Assembly (NCBI GenBank): GCA_007674295.1
Contig: CM017451.1
Location: 1-64,000 of the forward strand
From: Antonospora locustae
Lineage: Eukaryota; Microsporidia
Length of the DNA: 64,000 nt
Reading direction: 5' to 3'
Shown here: piece after piece, positions 18,304-28,300 of the stretch
How the letters are laid out: each line of letters begins with the position of its first letter
Numbering within the stretch: the first letter of the stretch is position 1
Translations under genes and position numbers: made by a program
The notes under the pieces: model-generated
Told to the model about the DNA's origin: nothing
The model's input: the letters and a program-made list of their open reading frames with translations, nothing else
Databases searched by the model: none

Positions 18304-19305
18304 ATGGTCAGCGAGAACTTGAACACAACACAGAAAATACCACTGAAAAACACATACGAGCCAGAGGCGATTGGAAAGAAACAAGCACGCATCGAGCTCA
18401 GGCTGCTCAAGGACGCAATACCGCTTACAACTGTAACTGACACCAACCTTGCGTCTTCCGACAGAAATATCAGCACCAACTTGAGACGTGTGACTGCATA
18501 CTGTGTGGCAGACAAAATAAACATCCGCGAGTTCTACAAGGACTGCCAGAAAAATGGAAACTTCAAGAAAGTCACAATATACTTCTGCGAGTGCATCTAC
18601 ACATCGTACACGTTCAAAAACGAGGACTACGACTTGTTCTTCTTCGACTACGGCGTTGTGATATTCTGGGGGCTCAACGAGTACCAGGAAAGCATTCTGC
18701 TGAAGCAGGTGAAGAATTTCGAGGTCAACAGCTACGAGGCATCCAAGGTTGAGATTGAATCTTTCAAGTACGGCATAGTCAAGGAGAACCCTATGGTCAT
18801 CAACGACATCATATACCTGAGTACGGACGATTTCTTTAACAAAATGGTGATCTCGTGCGCAATTGCACAAAGCCTCAAGCTGGACTACTTTGAGAATCTA
18901 GTAGACAGTGCCATAGAGGGAATACGTGACCTTCCTGCGCATGTGGAGCATGTAGGAAAGGTGGGAAAGAACAGAAGGGAGATCATGAAGATCATGGGAC
19001 GACTGCATTGTCTGAAGCTCAACCTGAATCTTGTTTCGAACATTTTGGACGAACCAGACCTTCTGTGGCACTACCCCCTCTTTTCCAACCTCTACGAGAC
19101 ATTCAGGCGATATCTGGAGATTAAGATCCGTGCAGACGTTCTGAACCAGCGGGTAGACGTCATCCGAGACGTTCTTCAGCTTCTCAGTGAGAACATCACG
19201 ACAAGAAACAGTGAGAAGCTGAAGAAGATTATGATCTTTGCTGTCATCACAAACAGCATGATAATGACTGTGCTGCTGCTGTGGCTGTGCAAGAGCTACG
19301 CGTAG
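18304..19305 (+). CDS. RMD1/RMND1-family (DUF155) membrane protein
   Basis: This is a 333-residue protein of the DUF155 family, related to yeast Rmd1 and Sif2 and to human RMND1. Diagnostic parts are RVTAYCVADKINIREFY, the FFFDYGVVIFWGLNEYQE segment and the following conserved helical half. A single C-terminal transmembrane helix (IMIFAVITNSMIMTVLLLWL) ends in a short tail, typical of the family. Rmd1 is linked to TORC1 signalling and pH sensing at the vacuole in yeast, while RMND1 acts in mitochondria; with no mitochondrial translation expected in microsporidia, the Rmd1-like role is more plausible (inference). A CCC lies 2 nt upstream of the ATG. Confidence 0.88.
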   Translation: MVSENLNTTQKIPLKNTYEPEAIGKKQARIELRLLKDAIPLTTVTDTNLASSDRNISTNLRRVTAYCVADKINIREFYKDCQKNGNFKKVTIYFCECIYTSYTFKNEDYDLFFFDYGVVIFWGLNEYQESILLKQVKNFEVNSYEASKVEIESFKYGIVKENPMVINDIIYLSTDDFFNKMVISCAIAQSLKLDYFENLVDSAIEGIRDLPAHVEHVGKVGKNRREIMKIMGRLHCLKLNLNLVSNILDEPDLLWHYPLFSNLYETFRRYLEIKIRADVLNQRVDVIRDVLQLLSENITTRNSEKLKKIMIFAVITNSMIMTVLLLWLCKSYA

Positions 19306-19377
19306 TGGCGCCTGGCTGTACGGCGTACCTGCCGCGTTCGTGATTTAATTTGTCAACAAGAAAAGCCCCAGAAACAG

Positions 19378-20505
19378 ATGCGAGAGTCGATTTTCAGCGG
19401 ACGAATACCCTTAACAAGTCCCAACGAGGAGATACCTTGGCAAATGAAATGCGACATTGTGCGCCACGAGGACAGAATAGAGATCAGACTGATAGACATT
19501 CGAGATCTCTTTTCGTTTTACATATGTTCGATATCGTCGGGCGACTACTACATTCTCAAGAGAGAGCAGGACATTCGGGTTGACTTTGAGACATTCGTGA
19601 GAAAGATTGTGGAGATGTTCCATGTGCTGTCGAGAAACAGGCTGCAAGCGGTGTTTTCAAAGGACAACAACAGGTTTTTGTTTATAGAGAAGAACGACTT
19701 CAAGAACATTGTAAGGCTGGAGCTGAAGTTTGTGAAGCCTGAGGAGGTGCACTACAAGCGGTATCTGAGCGACATAATATACAGAATGGAGAGCGACAAC
19801 ATAAAGCTCATAAAGGAAAATAGCTTTTTGAAGGAACAGTGCAAGGCAGGGGACAGAGAGCTGCGCGAGAAGATCAGGTACATGGAGATGGATCTGAGGG
19901 AAAACGAAAAAAAAATAAGTAGTCTCTACAGAGAGCTTGGAAATCTTGAGGAGAAGTACCTTTCCAAGAGCGTTGAAAATGACAAGCTCATTAAGAAGAA
20001 CGTCGAGCACGAGAAGGAGCTGAGCAAGCTGAGCTACGAAATGGAAAAGATCAAGCTGCGAGAAACCAAAAACGAGGCAACAAGCAGAACAGTGAACGAG
20101 CTGAATGCCGAGTGTAAGAGGCTTAGTGATAGGGTTCGCGAGCTGGAGGACGAGAATAAGCAGCTGGAGGACGAGATTCGGAGAATGAGGGACACAAGTG
20201 AGAGCAGAGCCCGAGAAAACAGAGAAGTTAGGAGCAGCAATAGCAAAATCAAAAAGGAGCTGGAGGAGCTGCGAGAGCGGCTTCGAGGCTCGGAGGAGAA
20301 GGCAAAGAGTGCGAAGCAGTCTCTAAAGAGTGCAGAGACCCGCATTAAGGAGCTTGAAGAGGAGAATAGAAGCCTGCGAAAGAAGCTAGAGAACGCACAG
20401 AGCGTGTACCACCATTTCTACAATAAAAACACAGAAAACAACAAGCAAGAGTCGGACAACAGCACACTATTCTCAAGCATTCATCCAGACTCCCCGCCCC
20501 GCTAG
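19378..20505 (+). CDS. SAS-6-like protein (N-terminal head plus long coiled coil)
   Basis: This is a 375-residue protein whose residues 24-135 read like the SAS-6 N-terminal head. A strand region IEIRLID leads into LFSFYICSISSGDYYILKREQ, then VDFETFVRKIVEMF, then FLFIEKNDFKNIVRLELKF and the helix KRYLSDII. The corresponding SAS-6 pattern (F-x-L-x-x-L-x-x-x-x-F-x-x-L-K-x-x-Q, V-D-F-x-x-F, I-V-E-x-N-x-F-K-x-L) is well kept. A charged coiled coil of about 210 residues follows, then a short polar tail. SAS-6 dimers form the nine-fold centriole cartwheel. Microsporidia organise spindles from a plaque at the nuclear envelope without centrioles, so a reused spindle-plaque role is my inference. XRCC4/PAXX-type relatives share the fold and are the main alternative. 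Confidence 0.7.
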   Translation: MRESIFSGRIPLTSPNEEIPWQMKCDIVRHEDRIEIRLIDIRDLFSFYICSISSGDYYILKREQDIRVDFETFVRKIVEMFHVLSRNRLQAVFSKDNNRFLFIEKNDFKNIVRLELKFVKPEEVHYKRYLSDIIYRMESDNIKLIKENSFLKEQCKAGDRELREKIRYMEMDLRENEKKISSLYRELGNLEEKYLSKSVENDKLIKKNVEHEKELSKLSYEMEKIKLRETKNEATSRTVNELNAECKRLSDRVRELEDENKQLEDEIRRMRDTSESRARENREVRSSNSKIKKELEELRERLRGSEEKAKSAKQSLKSAETRIKELEEENRSLRKKLENAQSVYHHFYNKNTENNKQESDNSTLFSSIHPDSPPR

Positions 20506-20984
20506 CCCTGCCAGGACAGTGGCTTTTGGAGACAGAGCAGCATGTATATTCTGCCTAATAAACATTTAAACACACAAAGACATTACTATGGACCTGAGTC
20601 TGGTACAGCGTGCATTGCAAGTCACAACAACTCTGCACATGCGCAGCCCTGCTGGCGTTCATTGGAGCGAGCCAGCAAGAAGCGTTGTAAAGGGCCTACG
20701 CCACGTGCCTGATTGTACAGTACGATAAACGTCAAGATGCTTTCGCTTGACATTTGTACGTGCTGTCTCAACACGAGCCATTTTGAGAAGCTCAATTGTG
20801 TCAGACCAAAATTGCCTGGTGCTGCTTTAGCGCAGCTGCAGCTAGGGCAAGTCTGCATCTCCTGCGAAGCGAATTAACGCAAAATGTCATGGAAAGCAAT
20901 CCACGTCTGGAAATGGCTTTGACAGCAGCTCAAGACTCTGCTTGGAAACCAGTGCTGAGCAAACAACACCAGAAAAACAGTTTA
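20506..20984. other. 480-bp spacer with a small hairpin
   Basis: No gene is supported. AATAAA at about 20556 serves the SAS-6-like gene. A short inverted repeat (GCTGGC ... GCCAGC, about 20651-20676) might belong to a structured RNA, but I could not match it to SRP, RNase P, U-RNA or snoRNA signatures. The region is longer than most spacers here. Confidence 0.35.
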
Positions 20985-23742
<2,758 letters not shown>

Positions 23743-23750
23743 TATAAATA
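23743..23750 (+). promoter_or_regulatory. TATA-type box of the repetitive surface protein
   Basis: TATAAATA begins 27 nt upstream of the ATG at 23770. The same element at nearly the same distance precedes the two small membrane-protein genes at 44759 and 45431. This suggests a shared, possibly stage-specific promoter type; that reading is inferred. Confidence 0.5.
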
Positions 23751-23769
23751 TCCATGCAACCCTAGAGCG

Positions 23770-24651
23770 ATGAACATTTTGCATGTTATGATTGTAGCAA
23801 TCGCTCCTGTCTTAGGTGCAGAGGAGGGCCATGCATACTATATCTTTACATGTCCGCCTGCAGTGGTCCCATGTGGGGATGCCTCCGATAGTGTTATCAT
23901 CAGCAACAAGGACAACTCAATAACATATTCGGTGTACGATCCCAGTGCAGATGGCTGGTCTTCTGGGCAGCCTGCGCAGGGTGTTCCTTCCACCAGCTAT
24001 GCAAAACAGGAGAGTGCGCAACAGTGGACGGGTGGTGAGACACCTGGTGGTGGAGAAGCTCAGCAGTGGACCAGCGGACAGGCATGGACCGCCGGACAAG
24101 CATCTGGTGGTGGCCAGCAGCAGTGGTCCGGCGGACAGACGTCCGGCGGTGAGATGCAGCAGTGGTCCGGCGGACAAGCATCTGGTGGTGGCCAGCAGCA
24201 GTGGTCCGGCGGACAGACGTCCGGCGGTGAGATGCAGCAGTGGTCCGGCGGACAAGCATCTGGTGGTGGCCAGCAGCAGTGGTCTGGTGGGCAGGCGTCT
24301 GCCGGACAGCCAGGAGGTGCAGGTTTGAGCTACGGCACTGTTGTTGATGTCATGGACCACAGCACATCTGCTGCGATTCTTGGACCTAGTGCTGCAGGTG
24401 CCACTACAGGTGCCACTACAGGTGCCACTACAGGTGCTGCTGGTACATCTCAGGGACAATCTGGCCAGCCATGTTCTGGAAAGTCTGGACAAACAAGTGC
24501 TGGAAAATCAGGAGACAAGGACAGTAAGAAGAGCAGCGACAAAAAGTCCAGGTCTCGCAGTGGTTCCAGAGACGACGAAGACAACGGAGTACCTCAAGCT
24601 TCGATTTTCATGGCACTTGCTGCTGGCGCTATCTCCATGCTACTTGTTTAG
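23770..24651 (+). CDS. Repetitive, GPI-type surface protein (spore-wall-like)
   Basis: This is a 293-residue secreted protein. A signal peptide (MNILHVMIVAIAPVLG) is followed by a short cysteine-containing region (FTCPPAVVPCG), a Gly/Gln/Ser/Trp-rich middle with 13-residue tandem units (residues 119-183, WSGGQ...), a TGA-type threonine/alanine repeat, and a lysine/serine/arginine stretch (KKSSDKKSRSRSGSR). A hydrophobic end (ASIFMALAAGAISMLLV) looks like a GPI-attachment signal. The build matches microsporidian spore-wall or exospore proteins such as EnP2/SWP3, though sequence identity to a named one cannot be claimed. The basic stretch could bind glycosaminoglycans (inference). The chosen ATG gives the signal peptide; upstream in-frame codons add nothing plausible. 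Confidence 0.75.
   Translation: MNILHVMIVAIAPVLGAEEGHAYYIFTCPPAVVPCGDASDSVIISNKDNSITYSVYDPSADGWSSGQPAQGVPSTSYAKQESAQQWTGGETPGGGEAQQWTSGQAWTAGQASGGGQQQWSGGQTSGGEMQQWSGGQASGGGQQQWSGGQTSGGEMQQWSGGQASGGGQQQWSGGQASAGQPGGAGLSYGTVVDVMDHSTSAAILGPSAAGATTGATTGATTGAAGTSQGQSGQPCSGKSGQTSAGKSGDKDSKKSSDKKSRSRSGSRDDEDNGVPQASIFMALAAGAISMLLV
24124..24318 (+). repeat. 39-bp tandem coding repeats
   Basis: There are five 39-bp units, each coding 13 residues. They alternate between two forms, WSGGQTSGGEMQQ and WSGGQASGGGQQQ, with a last, degenerate unit. Pairs of units are almost identical at the DNA level, so the array seems to have grown in 78-bp steps. Length variation between isolates is likely. Confidence 0.85.
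24397..24432 (+). repeat. Three copies of a 12-bp coding repeat
   Basis: GGTGCCACTACA is repeated three times perfectly and codes for Gly-Ala-Thr-Thr units inside the surface protein. A fourth, partial copy follows. Confidence 0.8.
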
Positions 24652-25052
24652 ATGAATAAACAACCCGAAGTGTTTGTAAAACCCTCGCTCTGTGTAGATT
24701 GTGTTGACAAACTGCAGTTCTGTCCTAAATAAAAGAGCTTGTTGGCGTAACCTTTGCCATAAGGAGCTACAAACCACTGGGTCTCTTTCCTGTCTGTCTG
24801 CCAAGGGCTGCTGAAACCAAATCCATTATTTACGCAAACAAAGTGCAGAACACATAGCTAGACTTCGTCCTGCATAAAGACCTTACTTACAGGTTTCACT
24901 GGTTTTCAAAACAAATGTTCTTTAAAAAGCAAGAAAGGACACAGCAGCGCATGGATGAAAAAAAGGTTCGAAATCTAGAGAACACGTTGATTTATTAGAT
25001 CATACAAACACGGTGAGCTCTCCAGAATACACTGGCCCACACACAGCTCTGC
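24652..25052. other. Spacer between convergent genes
   Basis: The two flanking genes point towards each other. AATAAA at 24655 and again near 24730 can end the surface-protein transcript, and the minus-strand equivalent near 24990 can end the tricalbin-like transcript. I see no gene or repeat. Confidence 0.4.
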
Positions 25053-28000
25053 CTAGAAGGAAAGGAATGCGCTGAAGATGTTGTTGTTGCTGCTGTTGTT
25101 TTTCCTTCTTCTCTGGGGCGCCTCATCTCGCGAGAAACAGAATGTCAGGTCGATGCACGAGCCGGTGTGCTTCAGTGTACTAGGATCTAGCAACTTCAGC
25201 CTGTGCGAAAACACTCCTTCGTCGAGAAAATGCAGAGGTGTTTCAACAACTCCCAGTGTGTGCGAGGCTTCAAACTGTGACCAGTCCTGAACAGCTATCT
25301 TCAGAATGTCGTATCTCTTGTCTAGTATGGCATAAACCTCTTCGTTGAAAACTGGGTTTTCTTGTTTCTTTACGATTTTTGTTCTGTGCACCTGAGTATT
25401 GTTTATGAAAACCTTGCAGAACGAGTCGCATGGCCCAGCACCGGCAGGGCTTCTGAGGTCTTGGACACTATTGACAGTGAGCTTCATACACCCCCTTTTG
25501 AGAGAGGGTTGTAGCCAGAACCTTGCACACTGCACTCGCACCTCAACCATGCAGAACACACCCGTTTCGCTGAGCAAGACCTTCTCGTTCATCTTCCTTT
25601 TGGGAACAGCACACTCACCTACAATAATGTCCTTGCCAAGCACAAGAGACCTGAACCATGCTCTGATGTCCTCTCGTCCTGTGACAAACGTGAACACTTC
25701 TTGAATCTCTCTCTGAGAGCTTACTGCCGAGCATGCAACAATCTCCTCGGAGTTTCTGAACTCGATCACAAAGTCGTCCTCCAAACCCTGAACGCTAGAG
25801 AACCGTGCCTGTATGATTTTTACCTCGTCCTTGCTGTCGCTCACACCCTTGTACTCCTTGAGATTCTCCTCCTCCACCGTCACAAGGACAGAGCCAGTGT
25901 CCACCTCGCTGCTTCTTATCGCTACCTCTCTCAAGAAGACGGAAGAGGTGCCCTCATCTGCGGCCAGCTCAGAGCCTGCAACGCTCTCGTTCACCGAAGT
26001 GTCCAGTGCAACATGCACACCATCCTTCATAATAAAGCCAGAGCCCACAAATATCTCGTCCTTTAGGTTCTCTCTGTACAAAAAAAGCTCAACATCATCT
26101 CTGTCCTCGACAGGGACGAGCACTCTCTTGTCCAGCTTCACAATGCCCACTGCAAAGGTGTCTACTGGAAATGCCCCGCTGCGTGTTCTAACCATGGCAG
26201 AGTAGCATCCACTCCCATATATTGTGGACACATCACGAAGGCTAATTTGCAGCACCTTCTTGTAGTCCTTGAAACGCTGCTCAGTGCCTGCAAGTTCGAT
26301 GTAGCTCATGTTGAACTGCAGCTCCATTCTTCCCATCTTCGCATCCCGCAGTCTGTACCACTCCTTCATTCCATCAAAGACATTTGCGACGGGGATCTCG
26401 AGGTTTGCAAGGACACTTGTATCCTCGCCGTCGCGGTTTACTACTGTGATTCGAATCGCATCTGCGGCGATATTGCGGGAGAGGAAGGTGCACTTTTCAC
26501 CAAACTTTGGAGAGTTTGAGTCGACTATTGTCTTGGTTTTGTAGACAAAGAACGTGTTTCGCGTCGCTGGCGGCAGCGTTTCTCTTTTTGAAAACCATGA
26601 CATCACGTCAAGACTTGCAATCATTGTGCTGCCTACGCTCCTAATGAGGGGCAGCGACGACTCCTCCTTCTTTGCCTGCTCAGGCTTCTCAGGCGACACA
26701 ATAACTGTGCATGCTGTTGTGTATGCACCACGTGGTGCGTTCATTGCATGCAAGTTTTCAATCTGGACTATTGTCATTGTCACCAGGGCGGCGCTTGCCA
26801 TGTGACGCTTTCCCTCAGCCTTCAGTATCGGATAGTAGCACATTGCGCAATGCAGCGTTGCCTTGGTGGTGCCCTCCTTTCCAATAATTCTCATTGTCTC
26901 CAGCCTGCTTCCGCCCATAATTTTCTTTACATGGAGACTCCCCCGCGAGGCTTGTCCGCCTGCAACCAGGTTGAAATTCACAAAGTCGTCCACGTTCGAC
27001 AGACTCAGATAGAAGAACTCACTAAACGAGAAGCGAGCACCCTCCCTTGTGCCTGTTGCATAGAGCCTCCGTCCGTCAATGTCGATTTCTCCGTGGCACT
27101 TCTCGTTCTGCCTACTCTCGAAGTCGAGGAGCTGCAGACAGAGAACACCAAGTGCCTCTGCCTTTGCCTCCAGAAGCTTTTCAAGGTTTATCTTCAGAGA
27201 CTGCGGGTTTATCAGGTTGCTCCGCAGCCCAGAGATTATTATGTTATTTATCCAGTTCGACAGTCCGGGAAGGTCCATAAGATCCACCGCCTTGAGCGGC
27301 TTCAGCGTGAAGTCGATGTACGGCTCCTCCAGCATGCAGGCCTCAACCTCCCTGACAAAGAAGCTCCGCTTTGTTATTGAAAGAATCACACGTAACTTTG
27401 TCCGAAATGCGATCTTTTTCATCAGAATGGGCAAATCCACGCCAAAGTGCGACTTCATTCCAAGGCGCGCGACCAGGACCACACGCGAGTTGTATTCTGC
27501 TCTGGAGGAGGGTCTTTCAAAGAGCATGTGTGTCTCCTTGCTTGTTTCCAGAGGAATGAAAAACAGCTCGACATCAAGCTGGACTGTGTCATCCCCAGTG
27601 CTTTCGTAGAACATGATTCCAGTGATCTTTGGTGGCTGCGACCCCAGCGTGAACTCGGTGAGCCTGATCGACCTCAGAAACGGCGGGCAGTTTTCGTAGA
27701 AGAACGTGTTGACGTTTCGAAATACCTCCTCGCTCACAAATTTCTCCACAACCGGCCAAAACCTCCCGACCACGTAGTTGATCCACTCAACAGACTCCCA
27801 GTTGTTAAGTGCCTTTTCCTTCCGGGCCTGGTTGTACACAAGCGCCTGCAGACTCACCTTAAACTGCGCCATGCTCCTGCGAAACTTGAATATGATTGCA
27901 TAAACCAGTGCAGCAAGGAAAAGTATGCTGAATCCCAACCTTCCAATGAGATACGCAAGCAGCACTCCTACCACAACAACAGAGGGGGCCTTTATGTACT

Positions 28001-28172
28001 CAAAAACACCCTGTGGAACATCAAGGTCCAGTGCACTCTGCGTCTCTTCAATGCTCCGCCTGTACATCTTCTGTGCCTCCTCTTTTGTGAACACAGGGTC
28101 TCTCTTGCTCACATCCTCATCCTTTCTTACCTGTGTGTTGCTTTTGTGTGCATGTTTCTCTGTTTCTGCCAT
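25053..28172 (-). CDS. Tricalbin / extended-synaptotagmin-like ER tether
   Basis: This is a 1039-residue membrane protein with the layout of yeast tricalbins. A hairpin membrane anchor lies near residues 62-97 (APSVVVVGVLLAYLIGRLG, FSILFLAALVYAIIF). The lipid-binding SMP domain follows from about 110 to 350 (ESVEWINYVVGRFWPVVEKF, LPGLSNWINNIIISGL). Several C2 domains come after it, the last near the C-terminus (LTVNSVQDLRSPAGAGPCD, FNEEVYAILDK, LKIAVQDWSQFEASHTLG). Such proteins tether ER to plasma membrane and move lipids. In a parasite with few membrane systems the partner membrane is unknown. The start ATG follows GGGG within 5 nt and is divergent from alpha-COP. Confidence 0.85.
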   Translation of the reverse strand: MAETEKHAHKSNTQVRKDEDVSKRDPVFTKEEAQKMYRRSIEETQSALDLDVPQGVFEYIKAPSVVVVGVLLAYLIGRLGFSILFLAALVYAIIFKFRRSMAQFKVSLQALVYNQARKEKALNNWESVEWINYVVGRFWPVVEKFVSEEVFRNVNTFFYENCPPFLRSIRLTEFTLGSQPPKITGIMFYESTGDDTVQLDVELFFIPLETSKETHMLFERPSSRAEYNSRVVLVARLGMKSHFGVDLPILMKKIAFRTKLRVILSITKRSFFVREVEACMLEEPYIDFTLKPLKAVDLMDLPGLSNWINNIIISGLRSNLINPQSLKINLEKLLEAKAEALGVLCLQLLDFESRQNEKCHGEIDIDGRRLYATGTREGARFSFSEFFYLSLSNVDDFVNFNLVAGGQASRGSLHVKKIMGGSRLETMRIIGKEGTTKATLHCAMCYYPILKAEGKRHMASAALVTMTIVQIENLHAMNAPRGAYTTACTVIVSPEKPEQAKKEESSLPLIRSVGSTMIASLDVMSWFSKRETLPPATRNTFFVYKTKTIVDSNSPKFGEKCTFLSRNIAADAIRITVVNRDGEDTSVLANLEIPVANVFDGMKEWYRLRDAKMGRMELQFNMSYIELAGTEQRFKDYKKVLQISLRDVSTIYGSGCYSAMVRTRSGAFPVDTFAVGIVKLDKRVLVPVEDRDDVELFLYRENLKDEIFVGSGFIMKDGVHVALDTSVNESVAGSELAADEGTSSVFLREVAIRSSEVDTGSVLVTVEEENLKEYKGVSDSKDEVKIIQARFSSVQGLEDDFVIEFRNSEEIVACSAVSSQREIQEVFTFVTGREDIRAWFRSLVLGKDIIVGECAVPKRKMNEKVLLSETGVFCMVEVRVQCARFWLQPSLKRGCMKLTVNSVQDLRSPAGAGPCDSFCKVFINNTQVHRTKIVKKQENPVFNEEVYAILDKRYDILKIAVQDWSQFEASHTLGVVETPLHFLDEGVFSHRLKLLDPSTLKHTGSCIDLTFCFSRDEAPQRRRKNNSSNNNIFSAFLSF

Positions 28173-28300
28173 GCCCCTCTGGCAAAAATTGTTTATTTGT
28201 TTGCTATAAGGAAATGCAGCGGAACGCTATGCCCAGCGTGCGGCGGTCCAGAGGCATCCCTGCTAGGGATCGAAATTTGACCCGAAAATGCACCCTGCAA

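Noticed and set aside
20646..20700. Hairpin as a structured RNA (SRP, RNase P, snoRNA)
   Set aside because: None of the conserved loops of those RNAs could be found around it.
23945..24500. Long frames on both strands across the repetitive surface gene
   Set aside because: They are shadows created by the repeat's lack of stop codons; only the plus frame has a signal peptide and GPI-type end.
28133..28300. Longer N-terminus of alpha-COP
   Set aside because: It would overlap the divergent tricalbin-like gene; alpha-COP-like sequence and the C-run both point to ATG 28301.
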